In this document: positions 17,743-26,577 of the stretch, one piece after another
Layout: each line of letters begins with the position of its first letter
How positions within the stretch are numbered: position 1 is the stretch's first letter
The notes under the pieces: generated by a model
The model's database searches: none
What the model saw: only the letters and a program-made list of their open reading frames with translations
What the model was told of the DNA's origin: nothing
Assembly: GCF_030700245.1 (NCBI RefSeq)
Contig: NZ_JAUYZI010000007.1
Location: forward strand, 62,001 to 126,000
Reading direction: 5' to 3'
Origin: Methylobacterium amylolyticum
GTDB lineage: Bacteria > Pseudomonadota > Alphaproteobacteria > Rhizobiales > Beijerinckiaceae
Length of the DNA stretch: 64,000 nt
Made by a program: the position numbers and the translations under genes

Positions 17743-18375
17743 TCAGCCCTCCTCGGCTTCCGGTTGGCGGATGCCGTAGCGGTTCTCCAGGCTCCGGCCC
17801 TCGCCGCGGTAGCGGCTCGGGGCCTCGCCCTGCGGGCGCGCGGGGCGCTCGCCCGGCTCGCGGCCGATACGCGACGAGAGGCTCGCGAGGTCGACGAACT
17901 CGTCGGCCTGCCGCCGCAGGTCGTCGGAGATCATGCCCGGCTGGGTCTGGATCGTCGAGATCACCGTCACGCGCACACCGCGCCGCTGCATCGCCTCGAC
18001 GAGCGAGCGGAAATCGCCGTCCCCGGAGAACAGGATCATGTGGTCGATGTGCGGGCTCAGCTCCAGGGCATCGATCGCCAGCTCGATGTCCATGTTGCCC
18101 TTGTACTTCCGACGCCCGGCCGAGTCGGTGAACTCCTTCACCGGCTTCGTCACCACCCGGTAGCCGTTGTAGTCGAGCCAGTCGATCAGAGGACGGATCG
18201 ACGAATACTCCTGATCTTCTATCATCGCAGTATAGTAGAAGGCGCGAAGCAGATTATCACGCGCCTGGAATTCCTTGAGAAGCTTCTTGTAGTCGATGTC
18301 GAAACCGAGTGCCTTGGTGGTCGCGTAGAGGTTGGCGCCGTCGATGAAGATGGCGCTGCGTTGTCTTGAATTCAT
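17743..18375 (-). CDS. NYN-domain (LabA/DUF88-like) protein, PIN-fold nuclease
   Basis: A 210-residue protein. Its first 160 residues form an NYN domain of the PIN-like nuclease fold. AIFIDGANLYATTK (Asp near 12), KGNMDIELAIDAL (Asp near 96 and 102) and LFSGDGDFRSLVEAM carry the acidic metal-binding residues. The last 45 residues are Arg/Gly/Pro-rich and disordered, with possible RNA contact. Members of this family are widespread in alphaproteobacteria and are presumed ribonucleases, but targets are not established. It faces smpB tail to tail. Upstream is a 349-base, locally AT-rich gap with a TACAAT -10-like hexamer (minus strand, 18404-18409). Confidence 0.9.
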   Translation of the reverse strand: MNSRQRSAIFIDGANLYATTKALGFDIDYKKLLKEFQARDNLLRAFYYTAMIEDQEYSSIRPLIDWLDYNGYRVVTKPVKEFTDSAGRRKYKGNMDIELAIDALELSPHIDHMILFSGDGDFRSLVEAMQRRGVRVTVISTIQTQPGMISDDLRRQADEFVDLASLSSRIGREPGERPARPQGEAPSRYRGEGRSLENRYGIRQPEAEEG

Positions 18376-18724
18376 CGAAGATCCGATCGTGAAAGAATGT
18401 GCGATTGTAGAAATATATTCGCAGTAAAGGCGGCCCCGAGGTCTCCCGAGGTCGTTCGATTGTCGGCCCGCTGAAATCCGGCGGGCGAAAGGGCGGATCG
18501 GTGGGTCGCGATCGCCGGCCGGGCTTCGACAGATTCGAGCCCGAAATCCACGCTGTCAAGTCGAGTTTAAGATTTTCTGATCAATCGCGTCCTCATGACC
18601 GATCGCATCGATCGGTGAAATCACCTAAGGTAATAAAGCCCGTGAATACGGCGGACGCCGACCGCGAAAGGAGATCGGAACGCGATCTCGTCCGGACGCT
18701 GCGCCTCGCCGTCCGGGCGAGACC
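18376..18724. other. AT-richer gene-free region between NYN gene and rsh
   Basis: This 349-base gap lies upstream of the NYN gene and downstream of rsh (both minus strand). It contains a short perfect hairpin, CCGATCG/CGATCGG with loop CAT (18599-18615), followed by an AT-rich run, a plausible rsh terminator zone. Weak open frames here do not look like genes. A small RNA cannot be excluded. Confidence 0.5.
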
Positions 18725-20956
18725 TCAGCCGTTGACCCGCTCGACGCTGTTGACCGGCCGCTTGCCGCGCAGCTCGGCGATGATCGCGTTGAGGTGCTGG
18801 AGATCCCAGACCGAGAGGTCGATGGTGATGTCGGTGAAGTCCTGGGTGCGCCGCTTCATCGAGATGTTGTCGATGTTGCCGTCGTGGTCGGCGATGACCT
18901 GCGCGATCTGCGCGAACACGCCGGGCTCGTTGATCGACTTCAGCGCCAGCCGCGCGGGGTAGCGCTCAGAGCCGGAGGCCTCCGTGTCCCAGCGGACGTC
19001 GAGCCAGCGCTCGGGCTCGTTGTCGAACGCGGCGAGCGCGGCGGACTGGATCGGGTAGACCGTGACGCCGACGCCCGGGGTCAGGATGCCGACGATCCGG
19101 TCGCCCGGCACCGCGCCGCCGTTCGGCGCGAAGGTGACCGGCAGGTCGCCGTCGAGGCCGCGGATCGGGATCGCGCCGGACTTGGCGTCGCCCCCCTCCC
19201 CGCCCGGGAAGGTCAGGCGCATGGTCTGGTCGGGCGAGCGCACGAGCCGGCCGGCGCCGTTGCCGGGGGCCTGCGGCGCGCTCGGACGGCGCTCGTCGCG
19301 GTGGTCGGGGTAGACCGCCCGGACCACGTCGCCGGAGAACATCTCGCCGCGCCCCACCGCCGCGAACACGTCCTCGGTGGTCGCCCGCGCGAGCCGCGGC
19401 AGCGCGCCGCGCAGCTTGTCCTCGGTGAACGCCTTGGCGGCCCGCTCGAAGGCGCGGTCGAGGATCTGCCGCCCGAGGCCGGCATATTGCCGGCGCACCG
19501 CCGCCCGGGTCGCACGCCGGATCGCCGCCCGCGCCTTGCCGGTGACGACGAGGGATTCCCAGGCTGCCGGCGGCGCGGCGCCGTCTGAGCGGCTGATCTC
19601 GACCTCGTCGCCGTTGGCGAGTTCGTGCAGCAGCGGCGCGATCCGGCCGTTGATCTTGGCGCCGACCGCGGTGTTGCCGACGTCGGTGTGGACCGCGTAG
19701 GCGAAATCGATCGGCGTGGCGCCCCGCGGCAGGGCGATCAGGCGGCCCTTCGGGGTGAAGCAGAACACCTGGTCCTGGAATAGTTCGAGCTTGGTGTGCT
19801 CCAGGAACTCCTCGGGGCTATCGCCCTCGGCGAGCAGTTCGATGGTGCGGCGCAGCCACTGGTAGGCGCCGCTCTCGGTGGCCAGCCGCGCGTGGACGCT
19901 GCCGTCGGCGCACCGGCGGGCCGCGCCCTCCTTGTAATGGGCGTGGGCGGCGATGCCGTACTCGGCGATCTCGTCCATCGCGGTCGTGCGGATCTGCAAT
20001 TCGACCCGCTGGCTCTGCGGCCCGATCACCGTGGTGTGGATCGAGCGGTAGTCATTCTGCTTCGGGGTCGAGATGTAGTCCTTGTAGCGGCCCGGCACCA
20101 TCGGCCAGCTCGTATGGACGACGCCGAGCGCCGCGTAGCAGGCCTCCAGGGAATCCACCACGACCCGGAACCCGAAGATGTCGGAGAGCTGCTCGAACGC
20201 GACCGACTTGCGCTCCATCTTCGACCAGATCGAGTAGGGCCGCTTCTGGCGCCCGGTCACGGTCGCGGCGATGCCCCGGGCGCCGAGCTTGTCGGTCAGC
20301 ACCTGCTCGATGCTCTCGACGAGGCGCTCGGACTTGGCCGTGAGCCGCGCCAGCCGGTCTGAGATCGTCGCGTAGACGTCCGGCTCCAGGTTGCGCAGGC
20401 CGAGATCCTCCAGTTCCTCGCGCAGCTCCTGCATGCCCATCCGGGCGGCGAGCGGCGCGTAGATGTCGAGGGTCTCCTTGGCGATGCGCTGGCGCTTGTC
20501 CTCGCGCATGTGCTGGAGGGTGCGCATGTTGTGCAGGCGGTCGGCGAGCTTGACGAGCAGCACGCGCACGTCTGCCGCGACCGCCAGCAGGAGCTTGCGG
20601 AAGTTTTCGCCCTGGGCCGCCTGCTTCGAGACGAGGTCGAGCCGCTTCAGCTTGGTCAGCCCGTCGACCAGCGCACCGATCTCGGGGCCGAACAGCCGGC
20701 GGATCTCCTCCAGCGTCGCCTCGGTGTCCTCCACCGTGTCGTGCAGCACGGCGGCGACGATGGTGGCGTCGTCGAGGTGCAGGTCGGTGAGGATCGCCGC
20801 CACTTCGAGGGGGTGGGCGAAGAACGGGTCGCCCGAGGCCCGCTTCTGCGTGCCGTGCGCCTGCATCGCGTAGACGTAGGCGCGGTTGAGCAGGGCCTCG
20901 TCGGCGGCCGGATTGTAGCGCTTGACCCGCTCGACGAGTTCGTACTGGCGCATCAT
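18725..20956 (-). CDS. rsh: Bifunctional (p)ppGpp synthetase/hydrolase
   Basis: A 743-residue stringent-response enzyme with four domains: HD hydrolase (AAVLHDTVEDT near residue 57-67), synthetase (RPYSIWSKMERK, DIFGFRVVV, KDYISTPKQNDYRSIHTT), TGS (VFCFTPKGRLIALPRGATPIDFAYAVHTDVG) and C-terminal ACT (LKSINEPGVFAQIAQVIADHDGNI). Both HD and synthetase active sites look intact. The start MMRQYELVERVKRYNP is the usual alphaproteobacterial N terminus. An AGGAGG sits 17 bases before this ATG, and an in-frame ATT is better spaced, while an ATG at 20998 would add 14 residues. In related genomes rpoZ lies directly upstream, but here two sugar-metabolism genes separate them. Confidence 0.95.
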   Translation of the reverse strand: MMRQYELVERVKRYNPAADEALLNRAYVYAMQAHGTQKRASGDPFFAHPLEVAAILTDLHLDDATIVAAVLHDTVEDTEATLEEIRRLFGPEIGALVDGLTKLKRLDLVSKQAAQGENFRKLLLAVAADVRVLLVKLADRLHNMRTLQHMREDKRQRIAKETLDIYAPLAARMGMQELREELEDLGLRNLEPDVYATISDRLARLTAKSERLVESIEQVLTDKLGARGIAATVTGRQKRPYSIWSKMERKSVAFEQLSDIFGFRVVVDSLEACYAALGVVHTSWPMVPGRYKDYISTPKQNDYRSIHTTVIGPQSQRVELQIRTTAMDEIAEYGIAAHAHYKEGAARRCADGSVHARLATESGAYQWLRRTIELLAEGDSPEEFLEHTKLELFQDQVFCFTPKGRLIALPRGATPIDFAYAVHTDVGNTAVGAKINGRIAPLLHELANGDEVEISRSDGAAPPAAWESLVVTGKARAAIRRATRAAVRRQYAGLGRQILDRAFERAAKAFTEDKLRGALPRLARATTEDVFAAVGRGEMFSGDVVRAVYPDHRDERRPSAPQAPGNGAGRLVRSPDQTMRLTFPGGEGGDAKSGAIPIRGLDGDLPVTFAPNGGAVPGDRIVGILTPGVGVTVYPIQSAALAAFDNEPERWLDVRWDTEASGSERYPARLALKSINEPGVFAQIAQVIADHDGNIDNISMKRRTQDFTDITIDLSVWDLQHLNAIIAELRGKRPVNSVERVNG

Positions 20957-21192
20957 CCGCCGGGAAATCGTCGCCTCCTGCGCGCCGCGCGCCGCCATGT
21001 TCACCACCCGCGTTGTCCCGCAACGCTCGCGCCCGCGCCAGCCCCGCGGCGCTGCAAAGGCGTCGCAACCGGCGTTTTTTTGAGGTTCCGCCGTGCCGCA
21101 GCGCACATCGCCGGGGGATGCCGCGGCCGGCCCGGCGCGTTGAGAGCGGGTCCGCCGCCGCGTCGGACGCGCGCAGCGGGACAGGAGGAACG

Positions 21193-22074
21193 ATGGACGA
21201 GACCGGGATCCGCACCCTCGATGCCCCGCGCTGCCATCTCGGCGAGGGGCCGAGCTACTACCCCGCGACCGGCACCGCGCGCTGGCTCGACATCCTGGAG
21301 CGGCGCCTGTTCGAGATCCCGCTCGACGGGACGGGCCCGGCGCTGACGCACACCCTGCCGTTCATGGCGAGCGCCATCGCGGCGGTCGATCCCGGACGGA
21401 TCCTGCTGGCGGCCGAGGACGGTCTCTACCTGCGCGACCTGCGCGACGGGACCCTGACCCTGCACGGCCCGCTGGAGGCGGACGATCCCGGCACGCGCTC
21501 GAACGACTGGCGCGTCCATCCCTGCGGCGCCCTGTGGATCGGTACCATGGGCCGGGACGCCGAGCCCGGCCGCGGCGCGATCTACCACGTGGCGGGCACG
21601 ACCGTGACGCGGCTCTACGCCAACCTCACCATCCCCAATGCCATCTGCTTCTCGCCGGACGGCGCCAGCGGCTACTTCGTCGATACCGACGAGGGGCTCC
21701 TGCGCCGGGTCGCCCTCGACTCCGCGACCGGCCTGCCGGTGGCCGAGCCGGCGACCCTCTACGACCACCGCGGCGGCGCGGGCGGCATCGACGGGGCGGC
21801 GGTCGACGCGGACGGCCTGATCTGGAGCGCGCGCTGGGGGGCGGCCTGCATCGACGCCTACAGCCCGGCGGGCGAGCGTGTGCGCAGTCTGCCCGTGCCC
21901 GCCAGCCGCCCGAGTTGCCCGACCTTCGCCGGTCGCGGCCTCGACCGGCTGCTCGTCACCTCCGCCTGGGAGGGCATGGACGCGGCCGAGCGGGCGGCCG
22001 ATCCCGGCCATGGCCTGACGTTCCTCCTCGATCCCGGCACGCGCGGCCCGCTCGAGCCGGCCTTCCGCCCCTGA
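21193..22074 (+). CDS. SMP-30/gluconolactonase family protein
   Basis: A 293-residue six-bladed beta-propeller lactonase of the regucalcin group. It has LGEGPSYYPATGTARWLDI with the metal-binding Glu near residue 15, RSNDWRVHPCGALWIGTMG, ANLTIPNAICFSPDG and YFVDTDEG, and GGIDGAAVDADGLIWSARW. These positions carry the conserved Asn and Asp metal ligands. It likely hydrolyses a sugar lactone in the cytosol, as there is no signal peptide. The start at 21193 has GGAGGA just upstream. It is followed 92 bases later by a GH15 glucoamylase, with which it may form a carbohydrate unit inserted between rsh and rpoZ. Confidence 0.92.
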   Translation: MDETGIRTLDAPRCHLGEGPSYYPATGTARWLDILERRLFEIPLDGTGPALTHTLPFMASAIAAVDPGRILLAAEDGLYLRDLRDGTLTLHGPLEADDPGTRSNDWRVHPCGALWIGTMGRDAEPGRGAIYHVAGTTVTRLYANLTIPNAICFSPDGASGYFVDTDEGLLRRVALDSATGLPVAEPATLYDHRGGAGGIDGAAVDADGLIWSARWGAACIDAYSPAGERVRSLPVPASRPSCPTFAGRGLDRLLVTSAWEGMDAAERAADPGHGLTFLLDPGTRGPLEPAFRP

Positions 22075-22166
22075 GGCGATTCCCCCGTCGCCGCGGGAAC
22101 GCACCACCCACCCCGCGCGTCGGGACGGCGGCCGCGTCGACGCGCGCTGGAGACTTCGGAGACCCC

Positions 22167-23996
22167 ATGCCCGAGCCGGACCGGCCCTATCGCCCGATCG
22201 AGGATTACGCGCTGATCGGCAACGGCCACGGCGCCGCCCTGGTCGCCCGCGACGGCTCGATCGACTGGGCCTGCCTGGAGCGCTTCGACGCGGAGCCGAT
22301 CTTCTCCCGGATCCTCGACCGCCTGCGCGGCGGCTACTTCGCGCTGCGGCCCGAGGGCGCGTTCGAGGCCGAGCGGCTGTACCTGCGCCGCACCAACATC
22401 CTCAGCACCACCTTCACCACCGAGACCGGGGTGGTGAGCCTGCACGACTTCATGGTGGCCCCGGAGGACGGGGCCCGCCACCCCCATCTCGTCCGGCTGG
22501 TCACCGGCGTGTCCGGCAAGGTGCCGATGGTGGCGATCTACCGGCCCCTGCGCGGCTTCGCGGAGGCGTTCGAGCCCCTGGAAGCCGAGGACGGGCACGT
22601 GACCGCCCCGGGCCATCCGCGGCTGGCCGCCGACGTGCCGTTCGCGATCGAGGGCGACTGCGCGGTGGCCCGGTTCAGCATCGACGGCGCCGAGGACCAC
22701 AGTTTCGCGCTCCACGCCGAGGGCGAGCGGCCGCTGCGGCCGGACGCCCGCGATCTCCTGGAAATGGCGCGCCGCGCCTGGGCGGGGTGGACGGCGGGCG
22801 CCGCCTACGACGGGCCGCTCTCCGACGCGCTGACGCGCTCGGCCCTGGTCCTCAAGGGCCTGATCTACGAGCCGACGGGAGCGATCGTCGCCGCGCCCAC
22901 CACGTCGCTGCCGGAGGAGATCGGCGGCGTGCGCAACTGGGATTACCGGTTCTGCTGGATCCGGGACGCCTGCCTGTCCTTCTACGTGCTGAAGAAGTTC
23001 GGCATGGTCGCTGAATCGGAGGCGTTCTTCCGCTACGTCTGCAGCCTCTCCGAGCGCGAGAAGGGCGGCCTGCGCCCGCTCTACGCGATCGCCGGCGAAT
23101 CGGATCTCAGCGAGCACGCGGTGCCGCATTTCGAGGGTTGGCGGGGCTCAAGCCCGGTCCGCTACGGCAACGAGGCGGCCGACCAGCATCAGGCCGACGC
23201 CTACGGGCAGCTCCTCGACCTCCTGTACATGTACCACCGCCTCGGCGGCACGATCCCGGACGCCGCGGCGGCGCGGGCGCGCCACCTCGTGAAGTTCTCG
23301 GCCCGGCACTGGCACGAGACCGATGCGGGGCTGTGGGAGCCGCGGAAGCCCGAGAAGCACTACCTGCACGCCGCGATCATGAACTGGGTCGCGCTCGACC
23401 GGGCGATCCGCCTGTTCGGCGAGCGGGACGACTGGTGCGCCGAGCGCGACAGGATCGTCGCCCGGGTCAACGGCGAGGGCGTTCACCGCGACGGCTACTA
23501 CCCGCAATACATCGGCAGCAACGACGTCGACGCGGCGCTGCTGATCGCGCCGATGGTCGATTTTCCCGTGGACGAAGCCGTGTTCGCGCGCACCGTCGAC
23601 GTGATCATCGAGCGGCTCGGCCGCGGGCCCCTGGTCTACCGCTACCTGAACGACGACGGGCTGCCGGGCCACGAGGGCACGTTCCTGATCTGCGCCTTCT
23701 GGCTCGTCGACGCCCTGGCGTGGCTCGGCCGCATCGAGGAGGCGACGACCCGGTTCGCCGCCCTGCGGGCGCTCCAGAACGATGTCGGCCTCTACGCCGA
23801 GGAGGTCGCCGAAGACCACACCTTCCTCGGGAACTTCCCGCAGGCGTTCAGCCACCTCGCCTTCATCCACTCGGCGCTGGTGCTGGACCTCTACGCCCAT
23901 GGCGGGCGGGCTGCGGTGCGCGGCACCTACGCCGACCGGACCCTGCGCGAGACCGACGAGCGCCGGGCCCCGCGCATCGAATCGCCCCGCGGCTGA
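22167..23996 (+). CDS. Glycoside hydrolase family 15 (glucoamylase/trehalase-like)
   Basis: A 609-residue cytosolic enzyme. The N-terminal beta domain begins with PIEDYALIGNGHGAALVARDGSIDWACLERFD. The (alpha/alpha)6 catalytic barrel has GGVRNWDYRFCWIRDA near residue 255, GLWEPRKPEKHYLHA with the likely catalytic Glu near residue 392, and LYAEEVAEDHTFLGNFPQAFSHLAF with the second Glu near the end. The family contains glucoamylases, dextranases and trehalases, and mycobacterial-type trehalases share this layout, so the substrate is open. A trehalose-synthase-like gene lies 39 kb away at the window end. It is likely co-transcribed with the upstream lactonase. Confidence 0.9.
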   Translation: MPEPDRPYRPIEDYALIGNGHGAALVARDGSIDWACLERFDAEPIFSRILDRLRGGYFALRPEGAFEAERLYLRRTNILSTTFTTETGVVSLHDFMVAPEDGARHPHLVRLVTGVSGKVPMVAIYRPLRGFAEAFEPLEAEDGHVTAPGHPRLAADVPFAIEGDCAVARFSIDGAEDHSFALHAEGERPLRPDARDLLEMARRAWAGWTAGAAYDGPLSDALTRSALVLKGLIYEPTGAIVAAPTTSLPEEIGGVRNWDYRFCWIRDACLSFYVLKKFGMVAESEAFFRYVCSLSEREKGGLRPLYAIAGESDLSEHAVPHFEGWRGSSPVRYGNEAADQHQADAYGQLLDLLYMYHRLGGTIPDAAAARARHLVKFSARHWHETDAGLWEPRKPEKHYLHAAIMNWVALDRAIRLFGERDDWCAERDRIVARVNGEGVHRDGYYPQYIGSNDVDAALLIAPMVDFPVDEAVFARTVDVIIERLGRGPLVYRYLNDDGLPGHEGTFLICAFWLVDALAWLGRIEEATTRFAALRALQNDVGLYAEEVAEDHTFLGNFPQAFSHLAFIHSALVLDLYAHGGRAAVRGTYADRTLRETDERRAPRIESPRG

Positions 23997-24048
23997 GGCG
24001 GGACCACCCTTTCGAACACGGATGCGGGACGGCCGAAGGGCAGCCCCC

Positions 24049-24158
24049 AGAGCGCTCTCCGCCGAGGTAGATGCCGGTTCGGCGAAAGAGATCGCGACAG
24101 AACAAGAAATCGGAGCTGCTCCCGATCGCAACGCGATCGGGAGCAGCTCTGAGTCCTA
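24049..24158 (-). repeat. Two-hairpin dispersed repeat, copy 2
   Basis: Read on the minus strand this aligns with 7367-7465. Hairpin 1 is a perfect 16-bp stem, GAGCTGCTCCCGATCG with its complement (24113-24149), and hairpin 2 occupies about 24049-24098. Stem bases that differ from copy 1 differ on both arms, keeping pairing. It ends 5 bases from the rpoZ stop codon, so it lies at a gene 3' end, as copy 1 does. Confidence 0.75.
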
Positions 24159-24163
24159 GAAAA

Positions 24164-24574
24164 TCACTCCGCCTCGTCGTCGGTCTCGGCGGGCGGCGCG
24201 AGGTTCTCGAGGCCGCGCAGCAGGTCCTCCTCGCTCATCCGGTCGAACTGCACCGAGGCGTCGTCGCTCGACGATTGCGGGGCCACCGCGGCGGCGGCCG
24301 GCGAGCTCGACAGCAGCGGCACGGTCTCGGCCTCCGGCTCGTCGACCTCGACGTACTTCTGGAGCGAGTGGATCAACTGCTCCTTGAGATCGTCGGCGGT
24401 GATCGTCTCGTCGCCGATCTCGCGCAGCGCGACGACCGGGTTCTTGTCGCGGTCGCGGTCCACCGTCAGCGGGGCACCGGCCGCGAGCAGCCGGGCGCGG
24501 TGGCTCGCCAGCAGCACCAGCTCGAAGCGGTTCTCGACCTTCTCGATGCAATCTTCGACGGTGACGCGCGCCAT
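24164..24574 (-). CDS. rpoZ: RNA polymerase omega subunit
   Basis: A 136-residue subunit that binds the beta' C terminus and helps assembly and ppGpp response. The core [30 protein letters not shown] and NPVVALREI are diagnostic. The acidic, Ser/Ala-rich C-terminal tail is normal for alphaproteobacteria. The start at 24574 has AAGGAG upstream; a longer frame adds 25 unconserved residues. A candidate promoter lies at 24621-24649. In many relatives rpoZ is adjacent to rsh; here the pair keeps its order and strand, but 3.2 kb separates them. Confidence 0.95.
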   Translation of the reverse strand: MARVTVEDCIEKVENRFELVLLASHRARLLAAGAPLTVDRDRDKNPVVALREIGDETITADDLKEQLIHSLQKYVEVDEPEAETVPLLSSSPAAAAVAPQSSSDDASVQFDRMSEEDLLRGLENLAPPAETDDEAE

Positions 24575-24620
24575 GCCTGACGGCTCCTTCTCGGGAACGG
24601 GATTCTCGGGGGTTGGCGGC

Positions 24621-24649
24621 GTCTTACACCGGAAGCCGATGTGCAACAA
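24621..24649 (-). promoter_or_regulatory. Candidate rpoZ promoter
   Basis: On the minus strand TTGTTG (24644-24649) and TAAGAC (24621-24626) are 17 bases apart. Each matches 4 of 6 consensus positions. The start codon follows about 40 bases after the expected initiation point. Confidence 0.35.
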
Positions 24650-24740
24650 GCAGAGGGGGTTGACCGCCCCCTGCCGGGTTTACCGGCTGGGCGCGTTGCC
24701 GAATGTTGCTGCACGGTCAACGCCTGGAGGGAGGCATACG

Positions 24741-25463
24741 ATGCGGCAAGGATTCAACCGGCGCCATCTGCTCGGCTGCGGCTGCGGCCTCGGCGCGGGC
24801 CTGATCGCGGCGGCCGCGATGCCCGCCCGGGCGCTGGCGGCGGCGCCCTCCTCGAAGAAGACCGACATGACGCCGGACCAAGCGCTCAAGGCGCTGAAGG
24901 ACGGCAATGCCAACTACCTGACCGACTCGCCGGTCCGATCCGCGCAGGGGCGCGACCGCCGCATCGAGATCGCGCTCGGCCAGACGCCGTTCTGCGTGCT
25001 CGTGAGCTGCTCCGACAGCCGCGTCTCGCCCGAGATCCTGTTCGGGCGCGGCCTCGGCGAGCTGTTCATCGTCCGCAACGCCGGCAACACGATCGACACG
25101 ACGGCGATGGGCTCGATCGAGTACGCGATCGCCCAGCTCGGCGTGCCGCTGATCCTGGTGATGGGCCACAGCCGCTGCGGCGCCGTCGAGGCCGCCGTGA
25201 ACGTCGTGCAGAAGAACACCGTCTTCCCCGGCGCGATCGGCCAGATGGTCGAGCCGATCGTCCCCGCGGTGCTCAGCGTGAAGGACAAGCCGGGCGATCT
25301 CCTGGAGAACGCTGTCCGCGCCAACGTGGACCGCACCGTGACCCGCCTGCGCTCCGCGTCCGGGCCGCTGCTGCTGGATCCGCTGGGCTCGGGCAAGCTC
25401 CGGGTGGTCGGCGCCGCCTACAGCCTCGATACCGGCAACGTCGACTTCTTCAACGAGGCCTGA
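24741..25463 (+). CDS. Beta-class carbonic anhydrase with Tat-type signal
   Basis: A 240-residue zinc enzyme that interconverts CO2 and bicarbonate. The Zn ligands are visible: CSDSR (Cys90, Asp92, Arg94) and GHSRCGA (His143, Cys146). The N terminus has a twin-Arg start (NRRHLLG), a hydrophobic stretch and an Ala-rich cleavage region ending near ALAAAP (residues 31-36), so export to the periplasm by Tat is likely. GGAGG lies just upstream of the ATG. Most beta-class enzymes are cytosolic; exported members exist but are a minority. The gene is divergent from rpoZ and stands before fabD. Confidence 0.93.
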   Translation: MRQGFNRRHLLGCGCGLGAGLIAAAAMPARALAAAPSSKKTDMTPDQALKALKDGNANYLTDSPVRSAQGRDRRIEIALGQTPFCVLVSCSDSRVSPEILFGRGLGELFIVRNAGNTIDTTAMGSIEYAIAQLGVPLILVMGHSRCGAVEAAVNVVQKNTVFPGAIGQMVEPIVPAVLSVKDKPGDLLENAVRANVDRTVTRLRSASGPLLLDPLGSGKLRVVGAAYSLDTGNVDFFNEA

Positions 25464-25565
25464 GCGCCCGGCGCGTTGTTGACAACGCGCCGCCGCGGGT
25501 GCGACTGCCCGGTCCCGAATTCCGGAGGCGGCCGAGAGGGGCGGCGCGGGCGCGCCGCGGGAGCC

Positions 25566-26498
25566 ATGCGCGCACTCATCTTTCCGGGCCAGGGCAGCCA
25601 GGCGGTCGGCATGGCCAAGGACCTGGCCGAGGCGTTCCCGCAGGCGCGGGCCGTGCTCGACGAGGTCGACGACGCCCTGGGCCAGCACCTGTCCCGGCTG
25701 ATGTTCGAGGGCCCGGCCGAGGAACTGACCCTGACGACCAATGCCCAGCCGGCGCTGATGGCGGCGAGCCTCGCGGTGGTCCGCGTGCTCGAGGCCGAGC
25801 GCGGCCTCGATCTCCCCCGCGACGTGGCCTGCGTGGCCGGCCACTCGCTCGGCGAGTACGCGGCGCTCGCCGCCGCCGGCAGCCTGACGATTGCCGACGC
25901 GGCGCGCCTGCTTCGGATCCGCGGCGAGGCGATGCAGGCGGCGGTGCCACCGGGGGCCGGCGCCATGGCCGCGCTGATCGGCACGGACGTCGCCGCCGCG
26001 CACGCCATCGCCGACGAGGCCGCGGAGGGCACGGTCTGCGGCGTGGCCAACGACAACGGCGGCGGGCAGGTCGTGCTCTCGGGCGACCGCGCCGCGGTCG
26101 AGCGCGCCGTCGCCCTGGCCCCGGCGCGCGGGATCAAGCGCGCGGTGATGCTCAACGTCTCCGCCCCGTTCCACTGCCGGCTAATGGCGCCGGCCGCGCG
26201 GACGATGGCCGAGGCCCTGGCCAAGGTCGACCTGCGCGCCCCGCGGGTGAGCCTCTACGCCAACGTCACCGCCGCACCCGCGACCGGGCCGGACGCGATC
26301 CGCACCGCCCTGGTCGAGCAGGTCACGGCCACCGTGCGCTGGCGCGAGAGCGTCGCGGCGATGGCGGCCGCGGGCATCGACCGCTTCCACGAACTCGGCG
26401 CCGGCAAGGTGCTCACCGGCCTGGTCAAGCGGATCGCCCCCGGCGCCCAGGCCGCCGCGATCGGCACGCCCGCCGACGTCGCCGCCTTCGCGCTCTGA
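25566..26498 (+). CDS. fabD: Malonyl-CoA:ACP transacylase
   Basis: A 310-residue cytosolic enzyme that loads malonyl groups onto ACP for fatty-acid synthesis. MRALIFPGQGSQAVGM is the family start and fixes the ATG at 25566. GHSLGEYAALAAAG has the nucleophilic Ser at residue 94, and SAPFHCRLM carries the catalytic His. Its usual neighbours fabG, acpP and fabF follow in order. The 79 bases between fabD and fabG contain part of a dispersed repeat seen at 7.4 and 24.1 kb. Confidence 0.97.
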   Translation: MRALIFPGQGSQAVGMAKDLAEAFPQARAVLDEVDDALGQHLSRLMFEGPAEELTLTTNAQPALMAASLAVVRVLEAERGLDLPRDVACVAGHSLGEYAALAAAGSLTIADAARLLRIRGEAMQAAVPPGAGAMAALIGTDVAAAHAIADEAAEGTVCGVANDNGGGQVVLSGDRAAVERAVALAPARGIKRAVMLNVSAPFHCRLMAPAARTMAEALAKVDLRAPRVSLYANVTAAPATGPDAIRTALVEQVTATVRWRESVAAMAAAGIDRFHELGAGKVLTGLVKRIAPGAQAAAIGTPADVAAFAL

Positions 26499-26505
26499 CG
26501 CGGAT

Positions 26506-26563
26506 CTCTTCTCAACGCGCCCTCCCGCGCCGAACCGGCCTCCGCTTCGGCACCGGGCGCTCC
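26506..26563 (+). repeat. Partial copy of the two-hairpin dispersed repeat
   Basis: These bases resemble the linker and second hairpin of copy 1 (7408-7467): a TCTT-rich linker, ACGCGC, CTC, GCGCCGA, CCGG, a TCCnC..CGG arm and a final GCGCTC. The first hairpin is missing. It lies between fabD and fabG, so it is part of an operon mRNA. Confidence 0.5.
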
Positions 26564-26577
26564 AGCGGGACCTCAGC

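Noticed and set aside
21193..23996. Lactonase and glucoamylase as a recent horizontal insertion
   Set aside because: Codon use and GC look like the rest of the window, and no integrase or end repeats are seen. The interrupted synteny is reported, but recent transfer is not supported.
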